Positions 26,145 through 35,366 of a stretch of DNA of 64,000 nucleotides are shown one piece after another. Within the stretch, counting starts at the first letter, position 1, and each line of letters starts with the position of its first letter. The stretch spans positions 58,710 to 122,709 of the forward strand of contig CACGDZ010000002.1 in assembly GCA_902571955.1 (NCBI GenBank). Reading direction: 5' to 3'. Made by a program: the position numbers and the translations under genes. Below the pieces are notes generated by a model. That model was not told the DNA's origin. It saw nothing but the letters and a program-made list of their open reading frames with translations, and searched no databases. The stretch comes from an uncultured Pelagibacteraceae bacterium. Lineage in GTDB: Bacteria; Pseudomonadota; Alphaproteobacteria; Pelagibacterales; Pelagibacteraceae.

Positions 26145-26147
26145 GCT

Positions 26148-27644
26148 ATGTCTGAACTAGCTCTACCAAAAATTGATAATTCAATTTTAAATCGAAAAAT
26201 CGAAATAGTTAAAAATCTTTCAAAGTTAACTCACAAAGAAAATGTTCTAAGTGAAGCTGATGAATTGAGACCATATGAAACTGATGCTTTGTCAGTTTAC
26301 ACTCAAACACCTTTGGCAGTAGTGCTTCCAGAAAATACTGATGAGGTTAGTGAGATATTAAAATATTGTCATAGTGAAAATATTAAAGTTGTACCAAGAG
26401 GAGCTGGTACAGGATTGTCCGGAGGTGCATTACCTCTTCAAGATGCTATTCTTCTTGGTCTAGGGAAATTTAATAAAATACTTGAAATTGATTATGAAAA
26501 TAAATGTGTTGTAACTCAGCCTGGAGTGACAAATCTTGGAATTACTCATGCAGTTCAACATAAAGGGTTTTATTATGCGCCAGATCCCTCTAGCCAGTTA
26601 GCATGTTCAATAGGTGGAAATGTTGCTGAAAATTCTGGTGGAGTTCATTCACTAAAGTATGGAACGACTACAAACAATATTTTAGGTGTACAAATGGTTA
26701 TGATGGATGGAACCATTTGTAGATTTGGAGGAAAATCTTTTGATCAAGAGGGATATGATCTTATGGGTTTAATTTGTGGTTCAGAGGGTTTATTGGGAGT
26801 TGTTACCGAAGTCACAGTTAAAATTTTAAAAACACCAGAAGTAGTAAGAGCAGCTTTGATAGGTTTTCCATCTATTAAAGAAGGTGGAGATGCAGCCTCA
26901 GAAATTATTTCAAGTGGAATAGTGCCAGCAGGAATGGAAATAATGGATAAAGCTTTAATTGAGGCTACAGATAATTTTAGTAAAGCAGGATACCCCCGGG
27001 ATGCAGAGTTATTATTGATAGTTGAACTTGATGGAACAAAGTCGGAGGTTAATGAATTAATTAGAAAAGTAGAGGCAATCTGTAAAAAAAATAATTGTTC
27101 TAGTCTTAAACTTAGCAATAGTGAGAAAGAAAGACTTTCTTTCTGGGCTGGAAGAAAAGCAGCCTTTCCAGCTTGTGGAGCTATGGCTCCTGATTATTAT
27201 TGTATGGATGGATCTATTCCAAGAGGTAAGCTTGCCGAAGCATTATTAGAAATTAAAAAATTATCAGAGAAGTATGAATTACCAGTTGCAAATTGTTTTC
27301 ACGCAGGTGATGGAAATTTACATCCACTTATTATGTTTGATGGAAATGACAAAGAACAACTTAGAAAAACTGAGGAATTTGGTTCTGAGATATTAAAAAC
27401 ATGTGTAAGACTTGGTGGAGTAATTACAGGTGAGCATGGTGTTGGTATAGAAAAAAGAGAACTTATGTGTGAAATGTTTAATGATAACGATATACAACAA
27501 CAACTGAGTATTAAAAAGTCATTAGATGAAAAAAATCTATTAAATCCTGGAAAGGTTTATCCTATACTTAGAAAATGTGCAGAGGAAGGAAGGGTTCATG
27601 TCCACAAAAATAAAGATAAATTCCCAGATCTTCCAAGATTCTAA
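26148..27644 (+). CDS. glcD: Glycolate oxidase subunit GlcD (FAD-linked)
   Basis: A 498 aa FAD-binding subunit of the membrane-associated glycolate oxidase, converting glycolate to glyoxylate. It has the PCMH-type FAD fold: PRGAGTGLSGGALP (about 84-97), GGNVAENSGGVHSLKYG (about 145-161) and GSEGLLGVVTEVTVK. The C-terminal domain carries CFHAGDGNLHPLIMFD and GGVITGEHGVGIEKRE, conserved in GlcD and D-lactate dehydrogenases. It is followed by glcE, which overlaps its end by 47 nt, and then glcF. Glycolate is an abundant phytoplankton exudate, so this fits a marine heterotroph. Confidence 0.95.
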   Translation: MSELALPKIDNSILNRKIEIVKNLSKLTHKENVLSEADELRPYETDALSVYTQTPLAVVLPENTDEVSEILKYCHSENIKVVPRGAGTGLSGGALPLQDAILLGLGKFNKILEIDYENKCVVTQPGVTNLGITHAVQHKGFYYAPDPSSQLACSIGGNVAENSGGVHSLKYGTTTNNILGVQMVMMDGTICRFGGKSFDQEGYDLMGLICGSEGLLGVVTEVTVKILKTPEVVRAALIGFPSIKEGGDAASEIISSGIVPAGMEIMDKALIEATDNFSKAGYPRDAELLLIVELDGTKSEVNELIRKVEAICKKNNCSSLKLSNSEKERLSFWAGRKAAFPACGAMAPDYYCMDGSIPRGKLAEALLEIKKLSEKYELPVANCFHAGDGNLHPLIMFDGNDKEQLRKTEEFGSEILKTCVRLGGVITGEHGVGIEKRELMCEMFNDNDIQQQLSIKKSLDEKNLLNPGKVYPILRKCAEEGRVHVHKNKDKFPDLPRF

Positions 27645-28878
27645 TAACGTTTATTATCCTAAAGATGAGGTTGAAGTTTCAGATTTAATTCGAGAATTAT
27701 ACAAAAAAGATTCTCCAACAGAAATTATTGGAAACAATTCAAAAAGTTTTATTGGAAACAAAACTCAATCGGCTAACACTACTTCTTTATCTAAAATTTC
27801 TGGTATAATCGACTATAGACCTGAAGAATTGTATATTAAAGTGAAAGCCTGCACACCAATTAATGAAATCGAGAAGGTCTTAAGTGAAAATAGTCAAGAG
27901 CTAGCTTTTGAACCAATAGACTTTGGATATATTAAAGATGGTAAATCAAATAAAGGAACAATAGCAGGATACTTATCTTGTAATTATGCAGGTTCACGAA
28001 GATTTAAAGTTGGTAGTGTAAGAGATCATGTCCTAGGTTTTAAGGGAGTTAATGGAAAAGGAGATATAATTAAATCAGGAGGTACCGTCGTTAAAAATGT
28101 TACAGGTTACGATTTATCAAAACTTATAGCTGGTTCGTTTGGTACACTTGTTGCTTTGACTGAAATTACATTAAAGGTTTTACCAAAAAAAGACTCTTCT
28201 AAAACTGTAGCAATTTATCCAAATAATTTTGAACAAATTTATGATTTGTTTAATAAATTATCTAGTTCAAGTAGTGAAATTTCTGGTGCTGTCTTTATTC
28301 CAGAACAATCAAATGACAAAGATTTTTCAGGTAAAAGAAATACTGTTTTTAAGTTTAATGATCTTAAATCAAATGTTTCGTTTGTAGCATTTAGAGTTGA
28401 GGGAGATAAAATTTCAATCGAGGAAAAAATTAATAATCTTAAAAAAGAACTTAAATTAAACAATTCAGATATTTCTACTCTTGATGTTTATCAATCAGAA
28501 CCATTTTGGGAAAAAATAAATAATTTAGAGGTGTTCGAAAAGACCAATCATAATTTAATACGAATGGTTATACCGCCAGCGAATGGTTCAAAATTATGCA
28601 AATATTTGGAAAATAACCATAATTATTTTATTGATTGGTGTGGGTCGTTATTCTGGATTGAAGTTAATAGTAAAAAAGAGGAAAAAATTAAAGATTTAAA
28701 AAAAATGGCAAACGATTTTGGAGGTTATTTGACAGTGATTAAAACTTCATCAGAATATGATTATGGTGAACCCATTTTTACTGTTGATAAAGTACGTTTG
28801 ATGATTTCGGAAAAAGTAAAACAAAGTTTCGATCCAAAAAGAATTTTAAACCCAGGTAAAATGTATAGAGGTGTTTAA
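27598..28878 (+). CDS. glcE: Glycolate oxidase subunit GlcE (FAD-binding)
   Basis: A 426 aa second flavin subunit of glycolate oxidase. It retains a PCMH-type core: IGNNSKSFIG, LAFEPIDFGY, GTIAGYLSCNYAGSRRFKVG, then GGTVVKNVTGYDLSKLIAGS and FGTLVALTEITLKVLP. I chose ATG 27598 because a strong purine-rich site (AGGAAGGAAGGG) sits 4-15 nt before it. A GTG at 27577 is also open but would lack this site. The start is inside the end of glcD, giving tight coupling, and the stop overlaps the glcF start (TAATG). Confidence 0.92.
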   Translation: MSTKIKINSQIFQDSNNVYYPKDEVEVSDLIRELYKKDSPTEIIGNNSKSFIGNKTQSANTTSLSKISGIIDYRPEELYIKVKACTPINEIEKVLSENSQELAFEPIDFGYIKDGKSNKGTIAGYLSCNYAGSRRFKVGSVRDHVLGFKGVNGKGDIIKSGGTVVKNVTGYDLSKLIAGSFGTLVALTEITLKVLPKKDSSKTVAIYPNNFEQIYDLFNKLSSSSSEISGAVFIPEQSNDKDFSGKRNTVFKFNDLKSNVSFVAFRVEGDKISIEEKINNLKKELKLNNSDISTLDVYQSEPFWEKINNLEVFEKTNHNLIRMVIPPANGSKLCKYLENNHNYFIDWCGSLFWIEVNSKKEEKIKDLKKMANDFGGYLTVIKTSSEYDYGEPIFTVDKVRLMISEKVKQSFDPKRILNPGKMYRGV

Positions 28879-30167
28879 TGCAAACAAAATTTACTGAAGA
28901 ACAGCTAAGAGATCCAGATAATTTTGCGAACGAAAAAGTTTTTAAAAAGTGTGTGCATTGTGGAATGTGTAATGCTACATGCCCTACCCACCAACTTTTG
29001 GGTGACGAGTTAGATGGACCTAGAGGACGTATCTATCTCATTAAAGATATGTTGGAAAATAATAGGAAGCCAACTGAAAAAGTTGTAAAGCATATCGATC
29101 GATGTCTCTCATGTTATAGTTGTATGACTACTTGTCCGGCCGGTGTAAATTATATGCACATAATTGACCACGGAAAAAAATATATCGAAAAAAATTATCA
29201 AAGATCGTTCTTTGATAAGCTAATAAGATATTTTTTATCCATAACTCTTCCAAATACAAAAGTTTTTAGATTATCAAGTTTATTAGTAAGATTATCCAAG
29301 CCATTTAAATTCTTAATGCCTTCAAAAATTAAGGACATGATTGAGTTAATGCCTACAAAATTTCCTAAAAAAAGTTTACCAATAAAAGAAGTTTACGAAT
29401 CTTCGATTAAAAAAAGAATTGCTAGAGTTGCTCTTTTAACAGGATGTGTACAAAAAGAAATATCTCCTCAAATCAATGAAGCAACAATAAGGCTATTAAA
29501 CAGACATGGGGTAGAAGTAGTTGTTCCAAAAAAAATTCGTTGTTGTGGATCCTTAAATCATCATCTTGGAAAAGAGGAGGACGCACACCAAGATTTTAAG
29601 AACAATATAAACACTTGGTATGAGGAGCATAAAAAAGGAAATTTAGATGCAATTTTATCAAATACATCAGGTTGTGGGACAACAATGAAAGATTATGGAT
29701 TTATTTTTCGTGAAGACAAAGAACTGAGTAAAAAAGCAAAAGTAATTTCTGAACTTACGAAAGATATATCAGAATATATATTTGAAAGTTTAAAACTTGA
29801 CATTCAAGATAAAGGAAAAAAATATAAAGTAGCTTATCATTCTGCGTGTTCAATGCAGCATGGTCAAAAAGTTCATTCTCAGCCAGTTTCACTACTTGAA
29901 AAAACAAATAATGAAATAATGGAAATTCCTGAAGGACATATATGTTGTGGATCAGCTGGTACTTACAACATATTACAATCAAAAATTGCAAAACAATTAT
30001 TGAGGAAAAAAGTAAATAATATTGAAAGTTTAAATCCAGATTTTATTTCTACTGGAAATATTGGTTGTATTACCCAAATTGCTCATGGTACTAAGGTTCC
30101 AATATTACATACAATTGAAGTTTTAGATTGGTACACAGGTGGACCAAAACCTGAAATTTTAAAATAG
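28878..30167 (+). CDS. glcF: Glycolate oxidase iron-sulfur subunit GlcF
   Basis: A 429 aa electron-transfer subunit. Two ferredoxin-type cysteine motifs lie near the N-terminus: CVHCGMCNATCPTH (about 25-38) and CLSCYSCMTTCPAG (about 76-89). They are followed by two CCG domains (LTGCVQKEI...IRCCGSLNHHLG and HSACSMQHGQ...HICCGSAGTYN), as in heterodisulfide-reductase-like proteins. It passes electrons from the flavin subunits to the quinone pool at the inner membrane. The start overlaps the glcE stop by one base. Confidence 0.96.
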   Translation: MQTKFTEEQLRDPDNFANEKVFKKCVHCGMCNATCPTHQLLGDELDGPRGRIYLIKDMLENNRKPTEKVVKHIDRCLSCYSCMTTCPAGVNYMHIIDHGKKYIEKNYQRSFFDKLIRYFLSITLPNTKVFRLSSLLVRLSKPFKFLMPSKIKDMIELMPTKFPKKSLPIKEVYESSIKKRIARVALLTGCVQKEISPQINEATIRLLNRHGVEVVVPKKIRCCGSLNHHLGKEEDAHQDFKNNINTWYEEHKKGNLDAILSNTSGCGTTMKDYGFIFREDKELSKKAKVISELTKDISEYIFESLKLDIQDKGKKYKVAYHSACSMQHGQKVHSQPVSLLEKTNNEIMEIPEGHICCGSAGTYNILQSKIAKQLLRKKVNNIESLNPDFISTGNIGCITQIAHGTKVPILHTIEVLDWYTGGPKPEILK

Positions 30168-30172
30168 AAATT

Positions 30173-31126
30173 ATGAAAAAAGTTTTAATTACGAGACGCT
30201 TGATAAGAGAAAGTGAAGACAAAGCATCCAAGTTATTTGATGCTAAATTTAATACTAATGATGAACTTTATTCACAAAAAAAGATTATTGAAATGAGTCA
30301 AGGATTTGATGGTATTTTATCATCACTAACTGAAAAGTTAGATGCAGAAACAATCAATCAATTACCAGACACAATTAAAATAATTTCTAATTTTGCAGTA
30401 GGATTTGGAAACATTGACTTAGAGGCAGCAAAGAATAGAGGGATAGCAGTAACAAATACACCAGAAGTTTTATCAGATGCTACAGCAGAGATTGGAATTT
30501 TATTAATTTTAGGAGCATGCAGAAGAGCTTCCGAAGGAATTGAGTCTGCCAGAGAGGGTGGATGGAAATGGTCTGCTGATTATTTAATTGGAAAACAATT
30601 AACAGGAACAAGATTAGGAATTTTAGGTATGGGTCGTATTGGCCAAAAAATTGCAAAGATTGCAAAATCTTTGGGTATGGTTATTCATTATCATAATCGT
30701 TCAAAATTAAGTGAAGATAAAGAGCAAGGTGCAACTTATCATGATAGCATAAAGAGTCTTTTTTCAGTTTCAGATGTTTTATCAATTTGTTGTCCAGCAA
30801 CTAAAGAAACAGAGAACTTAATAAATGCAGAGACTGTTGAATATTTTCCTAAAGGTGCTGTGATAACCAATGTTGCGAGAGGCGATATAGTTGATGATGA
30901 AGCTTTAATTGATGCTTTGAATAGAAGAAAAATTTATGCAGCTGGATTAGATGTTTATAAAAATGAACCAAATTTAAATCCTGGTTATTTAAAAATCCCA
31001 AGTGCTTTTGTTTTACCTCATCTCGGGAGTGCAACAAAAGATACAAGAATTGCAATGGGAAATTTAGCAATTGATAATTTAGATGAGTTTTTTAGAACTG
31101 GAAACTGTATCAATAAAGTAAATTAA
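30173..31126 (+). CDS. D-isomer-specific 2-hydroxyacid dehydrogenase (glyoxylate/hydroxypyruvate reductase-like)
   Basis: A 317 aa NAD(P)-dependent enzyme. The Rossmann motif is GTRLGILGMGRIGQKIAK (about 142-159). The catalytic Arg is in NVARGDIVDDEALI, the Glu in DVYKNEPNLNPGYL and the His in LPHLGSATKDTR. This is the GhrB/hydroxypyruvate reductase layout. It would reduce glyoxylate to glycolate, or hydroxypyruvate to D-glycerate, so it may balance glycolate oxidase encoded 5 nt upstream. Substrate and cofactor preference are inferred from context. Confidence 0.9.
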   Translation: MKKVLITRRLIRESEDKASKLFDAKFNTNDELYSQKKIIEMSQGFDGILSSLTEKLDAETINQLPDTIKIISNFAVGFGNIDLEAAKNRGIAVTNTPEVLSDATAEIGILLILGACRRASEGIESAREGGWKWSADYLIGKQLTGTRLGILGMGRIGQKIAKIAKSLGMVIHYHNRSKLSEDKEQGATYHDSIKSLFSVSDVLSICCPATKETENLINAETVEYFPKGAVITNVARGDIVDDEALIDALNRRKIYAAGLDVYKNEPNLNPGYLKIPSAFVLPHLGSATKDTRIAMGNLAIDNLDEFFRTGNCINKVN

Positions 31127-31127
31127 A

Positions 31128-32042
31128 ATGTCTCAATCGATAGCTTTCATCGGTGTTGGCAATATGGGTTGTCCAATGGCTGAAAACTTAATGAGGGCAG
31201 GTAAATCTGTAAAAGTTTTTGATGTCTCAAAAAAAATGCTTGAGATTGCGAGAGATAAAAATCTTGAAATAATTGAAAATTTAGATGATTTAATTGCAGC
31301 TGATATTGAAACAGTGATAACCATGCTTCCAGAAGGTAAACATTCTAAGGATGTTTATTTAGGAGAAAACGGAATAATAAATAAAGTTTCAAAAAATTGT
31401 TTGTTAATTGATTGTTCAACAATTGATATTCAAACTTCTATTGAAATTGGAAAAAAAGCTTCGGAATTAGGAATAAAAATGATTGATGCACCAGTTAGCG
31501 GTGGAGTAATGGGAGCCCAAAAAGCAACTTTAAATATAATGGTTGGTGGATCAAAAGAAGCATTCGATAAAGCGCTTCCTTTGTTAAAAATCATGGGAAA
31601 AAATATATTTCATGCAGGTGATTTAGGAAGCGGGAATGGTGCTAAGATTTGTAACAATATGGCCCTAGGCATTGCAATGATTGCTGCCTCAGAGTCATTG
31701 ATGTTAGCAAAAAGATTAAACATTGATATTAAAAAAGTTCATGAAATTATGAAAAATGCATCAGGTAACAGTTGGCCAATTTCTGTTTATCCACCTTTAC
31801 CTGGTTTAATTGATGGTACGCCTTCAAATAATAATTATCGTCCAGGTTTTTCTGCAGGAATGATGAATAAAGATCTTAAACTTGCAAACGATTGTGCGAA
31901 AAGCGTAAATGCTGAAACACCATTAGGAAAAATGGCTTTAGAAATTTATGATCAATTTTGCAAAGAAGGAAATGATACTAAAGATTTTTCAGCTATTTCA
32001 AAAGTTATCGGTGGAAGTGCTTGGGATTATCCAATTGATTAA
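31128..32042 (+). CDS. 3-hydroxyisobutyrate dehydrogenase-family enzyme (MmsB / tartronate semialdehyde reductase type)
   Basis: A 304 aa beta-hydroxyacid dehydrogenase. It has GVGNMGCPMAENLMRAG (about 8-24) for NAD(P), DAPVSGGVMGAQKATLNIMV for substrate binding, and the catalytic Lys in GSGNGAKICNNMALG (about 171-185). The C-terminal PGFSAGMMNKDLKLA is also typical. It could oxidise 3-hydroxyisobutyrate in valine breakdown (MmsB), pairing with mmsA at 62 kb, or reduce tartronate semialdehyde, pairing with the glyoxylate genes just upstream. Sequence by eye leans to MmsB; context supports either. Confidence 0.88.
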   Translation: MSQSIAFIGVGNMGCPMAENLMRAGKSVKVFDVSKKMLEIARDKNLEIIENLDDLIAADIETVITMLPEGKHSKDVYLGENGIINKVSKNCLLIDCSTIDIQTSIEIGKKASELGIKMIDAPVSGGVMGAQKATLNIMVGGSKEAFDKALPLLKIMGKNIFHAGDLGSGNGAKICNNMALGIAMIAASESLMLAKRLNIDIKKVHEIMKNASGNSWPISVYPPLPGLIDGTPSNNNYRPGFSAGMMNKDLKLANDCAKSVNAETPLGKMALEIYDQFCKEGNDTKDFSAISKVIGGSAWDYPID

Positions 32043-32146
32043 ATTTTTCTAGAATCAACTAAGGATTGTAAAAAAATTTAATTTAGTGTTCATAGTGACA
32101 ATCTGTGCCTCTTTTTAGAAAGACTCTAATTTGAATATATGTTTTA

Positions 32147-32177
32147 CTTCTCTTCAGTTAATTAACTAGAGGAGAAG
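32147..32177 (+). promoter_or_regulatory. Hairpin that sequesters the ribosome-binding site of the first TRAP binding protein
   Basis: CTTCTCTTC (32147-32155) pairs over 9 bp (one G-U) with GAGGAGAAG (32169-32177), which contains the ribosome-binding site. The stem ends 2 nt before the ATG at 32180. The 13-nt loop contains the self-complementary palindrome GTTAATTAAC (32157-32166). When folded, the site would be hidden. The same palindrome occurs before the second TRAP binding protein, but there no matching anti-site arm is seen. A binding-protein or RNA switch is conceivable; no ligand is suggested. Confidence 0.55.
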
Positions 32178-32179
32178 AA

Positions 32180-33337
32180 ATGATTAAAAATAAAAAATCA
32201 TTGAAGGGTTCTAAGACTCCTTCAAGAAGAAAGTTCTTCAAAGCCGCAGCAGCAACTGGTGCAGCAGCAGCAACAGCTGTAGCAATGCCAAATGTTGCTT
32301 TTGGTGCTCCACAAACATTAAAGATGCAAGCTGCATGGCCTTCAGGTGCTAACATCTTTTTTGAAATGGCTGGAGACTATGCCAAAATGGTTGGAGACAT
32401 GTCAGGTGGAAGTCTAAAAATTGACCTTCAGCCTGTTGGAGCAGTTGTAAAAACTGGAGAAATTGGACAAGCTGTAAGTGATGGTGTTCTTGATATGGGA
32501 CACTGGGTTACTGCTTATTGGTATGGAAAAAACCCTGCCGCGTCTCTTTTCGGAACTGGCCCATCTTACGGTCTGTCATCTCAAGAAGTAATGGCTTGGA
32601 TGGAAGAAGGTGGTGGAAGAGCATTGTATGAAGAAACATTAGCAAAAGTTGGATACGACTACGTTGGTGTTTTTGCGATGCCTATGCCAGCTCAACCTTT
32701 TGGTTGGTTCAAAAAGAACGTAACTAAAGTAAGTGACGTTAAAGGAATGAAGTATAGAACAGTTGGTCTTGCAACTAACGTTCTTACTGCAATGGGTATG
32801 GTAGTTAGACAATTACCAGGTGGTGAAATTCAGCCAGCTATGAAAACTGGTTTGATTGAAGCTGCCGAGTTTAACAACCCTACTTCAGACTCTCAATTTG
32901 GTATGCAAGATGTTTCTAAGCATTATCACTTAGGATCTTTCCACCAATCACAAGAGATGTTTGAAATACCTATTAACAAAAAAACATTTAATAGCTTATC
33001 TCCTGCAAACCAAGCAATATTAAAAAACGCTTCGTATGCAGCAAATACTGCTAATTACTTTAAAGCTTTGGTAAGATACTCAGCTGATTTATCTAAATTG
33101 ATGAATGAGCATAAAGTAAACGTTTACCAAACTTCAGATGCAATTTTAGCAGAGCAGTTAAAAGGTTGGGATAAAGTTGTAGGTGATTTCTCTTCTAAAG
33201 ATCCATTCTTTAAGAAGATTGTTGATTCACAAAAAGCTTATGCAAAAAGAGTAATGAAATACTTACTAATGAATCAGCCTAACTACAGACTTGCTTACGA
33301 AAACGAGTTTGGTCCGTTAGCGAAAGTTAAAATCTAA
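32180..33337 (+). CDS. TRAP transporter substrate-binding protein (DctP family), Tat-exported
   Basis: A 385 aa periplasmic binding protein. The N-terminus has a twin-arginine signal (PSRRKFFKAAAATGAAAATA), cleaved near VAFGA. The mature part starts LKMQAAWPSGANIFFE and has QLPGGEIQPAMKTGLIEAAE (about 213-232), the family region around the carboxylate-binding Arg. It binds an organic acid and delivers it to the DctQ/M permease encoded next. The sequence resembles the TakP-like branch (2-oxoacids), but the ligand is not readable. A terminator follows directly, and its leader hairpin is listed separately. Confidence 0.93.
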   Translation: MIKNKKSLKGSKTPSRRKFFKAAAATGAAAATAVAMPNVAFGAPQTLKMQAAWPSGANIFFEMAGDYAKMVGDMSGGSLKIDLQPVGAVVKTGEIGQAVSDGVLDMGHWVTAYWYGKNPAASLFGTGPSYGLSSQEVMAWMEEGGGRALYEETLAKVGYDYVGVFAMPMPAQPFGWFKKNVTKVSDVKGMKYRTVGLATNVLTAMGMVVRQLPGGEIQPAMKTGLIEAAEFNNPTSDSQFGMQDVSKHYHLGSFHQSQEMFEIPINKKTFNSLSPANQAILKNASYAANTANYFKALVRYSADLSKLMNEHKVNVYQTSDAILAEQLKGWDKVVGDFSSKDPFFKKIVDSQKAYAKRVMKYLLMNQPNYRLAYENEFGPLAKVKI

Positions 33338-33358
33338 GGTTTAAATATATAAAAAATT

Positions 33359-33386
33359 AAGGGGGCTTTTTAGCCCCCTTTTTTTT
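33359..33386 (+). terminator. Rho-independent terminator after the first TRAP binding protein
   Basis: A 9-bp stem, AAGGGGGCT (33359-33367) with AGCCCCCTT (33372-33380), a TTTT loop, and a run of eight Ts from 33379 to 33386. It lies 21 nt after the binding-protein stop and before the permease genes. Most transcripts should end here, with readthrough supplying fewer permease copies. Confidence 0.92.
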
Positions 33387-33426
33387 AATTGAATTAATTA
33401 AGAAAATTAAGATAAGCTAGTAAAAT

Positions 33427-34011
33427 ATGTACTCTTATATAAAATTTGCAGACACACTTAGCTCCTCAATGGGTAAAGCCTTCTCATGGTGCATAGTTAT
33501 TTTAATGGGCGGAACATGTTACGAGGTCATAATGGCTTATGCATTTAATGCACCTACTTTATGGAATTTTGATTTTAGTTTACAGATGTACGGAGCAATA
33601 TTTATGATGGCTGGAGCATACACTTTGGCGACTGAGGCTCACGTGAGAGGAGATGTTATTTACAGGTTGTTCCCAACCAAAGTTCAAGGATGGATCGATT
33701 TAATACTTTATTTTATCTTCTTTTTTCCAGGGGTAATTGCACTTGCATTTTATGGATATGAGTATGCAGCTAAAGCATGGATGGTAAAAGAAACAAGCTG
33801 GAATAGTCCAGCACAAATTCAAATATATATGGCAAAATCATTGATACCTTTATCCGGAATGCTTCTTACTCTCCAAGGAATTAGTGAAGTTTTTAGGGCA
33901 ATTATTTGCATTAGAACGGGACATTGGCCAGAGAGAGATGCTGGCGCAGAAGAGACAGAGAAAATTTTAATGAGAAAATCTAAAGAGGAAGAAAAAATAG
34001 ATGTTGTTTAG
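33427..34011 (+). CDS. TRAP transporter small permease (DctQ family)
   Basis: A 194 aa membrane protein with four helices (about 18-38, 50-70, 88-110, 134-154). It has GGTCYEVIMAYAFNAPTLW and ATEAHVRGDVIYRLFP, where the conserved E-A-H-V-R-x-D motif of DctQ proteins is clear. The C-terminus is polar. It forms the transport complex with the DctM protein encoded next (11 nt overlap). It probably depends on readthrough of the upstream terminator or on a weak internal promoter. Confidence 0.92.
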   Translation: MYSYIKFADTLSSSMGKAFSWCIVILMGGTCYEVIMAYAFNAPTLWNFDFSLQMYGAIFMMAGAYTLATEAHVRGDVIYRLFPTKVQGWIDLILYFIFFFPGVIALAFYGYEYAAKAWMVKETSWNSPAQIQIYMAKSLIPLSGMLLTLQGISEVFRAIICIRTGHWPERDAGAEETEKILMRKSKEEEKIDVV

Positions 34012-35362
34012 TTTAACAAATCCAGAAATTGCAATTTTAATGATGGTGATATTTCTGTTTGCTGTATTACTAGGATTTCCTATTGCATTTACTTTAATGG
34101 CAATGGGTTTAGGATTTGGATATTACGCATATTTTGATCCGTCAAGAATGGATCATCTATTAGATAATAGGATATTTAATTTATTTGTTTCAAATACCTA
34201 CTCTGTAATGGATAACCATGTCCTCACCGCCGTGCCTTTATTTTTATTTATGGGCTATTTAGTCGAAAGAGCAGGTATAGTTGCAAGATTGTTTTATGCC
34301 ATAAGACTTGCATCTCATTCTCTTCCAGCATCAATGGCAGTTGCTGCCCTTGTTACTTGCACTTTATTTTCCACAGCAACGGGTATAATTGGAGCAGTTG
34401 TAACTTTAATGGGTTTGCTTGCTTGGCCTGCAATGGTGAAAGCTGGTTATGATAAAAAATTTGCATCAGGAGTAATATGTGCTGGAGGCTGTTTAGGAAT
34501 TTTAATTCCTCCAAGTATTATGCTTATTGTTTATGCAGTAATAGCTCAGTTATCCCCATTAAGATTATTTGCAGCAGCAATATTTCCTGGTTTGATGTTA
34601 GCGGGTTTATATATTTTATATGCAATTATTTTGGCTTACTTTAATCCATCAGTTGCACCTAAGCCTCCTAAAGAAGAAATTCCTCCAAGATCAGTGATCT
34701 TAAAAGAAGTTTTAGTTTCATTCTTACCATTATTTTCATTAATTATTTTAGTATTAGGAAGCATTCTTGCAGGTCTAGCTACCCCAGCAGAAGCCGCAGG
34801 TGTTGGAGCTTTTGGAGCATTAGTGTTATCTTTCTTTTATAAATCTCTTAAATGGAAAAATTTTAAAGAGTCTGTTTTTCTTACCGCAAAAACTACTGCG
34901 ATGATCATGTGGCTGTTTATAGGTTCATGGACATTTGCGTCAGTATTTTCGTATTTGGGTGGACATGAAGTATTTGAGCATTTTTTTAAATCAATGGATA
35001 TACAGCCTTGGCAATTTTTAGTAATTACACAAATTATAATTTTCTTATTAGGCTGGCCATTAGAGTGGACTGAAATATTGATTATATTTGTTCCAATATT
35101 TTTACCTTTAGTAGAATTTTTTGGAGTTAACCCTTATTTTTTTGCTATGTTAATTGCGTTAAATTTACAAACATCATTTTTAACACCCCCCATGGCCATG
35201 TCGGCTTATTATTTAAAAGGTGTACAATCTAAAAATGTTGAATTAATTGAGGTATTCAAAGGCATCATGCCATTCTTAGCAATTGTTATTTTTGGAATGG
35301 TTTTAATGTATTTATTTCCAGGTATAGCTCTGTGGTTACCTGATCAATTATTTGCAAACTAA
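34001..35362 (+). CDS. TRAP transporter large permease (DctM family)
   Basis: A 453 aa membrane protein with about 12 helices, the normal DctM length. Seen: FAVLLGFPIAFTLMAMGLGF, PLFLFMGYLVERAG, FSTATGIIGAVVTLMGLLA, GCLGILIPPSIMLIVYA and NLQTSFLTPPMAMSAYYLKG. These match the sodium-driven DctM core, including the conserved scoop and hairpin regions. It overlaps the DctQ gene by 11 nt, and an amidase gene follows 4 nt after its stop. Confidence 0.95.
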   Translation: MLFSLTNPEIAILMMVIFLFAVLLGFPIAFTLMAMGLGFGYYAYFDPSRMDHLLDNRIFNLFVSNTYSVMDNHVLTAVPLFLFMGYLVERAGIVARLFYAIRLASHSLPASMAVAALVTCTLFSTATGIIGAVVTLMGLLAWPAMVKAGYDKKFASGVICAGGCLGILIPPSIMLIVYAVIAQLSPLRLFAAAIFPGLMLAGLYILYAIILAYFNPSVAPKPPKEEIPPRSVILKEVLVSFLPLFSLIILVLGSILAGLATPAEAAGVGAFGALVLSFFYKSLKWKNFKESVFLTAKTTAMIMWLFIGSWTFASVFSYLGGHEVFEHFFKSMDIQPWQFLVITQIIIFLLGWPLEWTEILIIFVPIFLPLVEFFGVNPYFFAMLIALNLQTSFLTPPMAMSAYYLKGVQSKNVELIEVFKGIMPFLAIVIFGMVLMYLFPGIALWLPDQLFAN

Positions 35363-35366
35363 TTTA

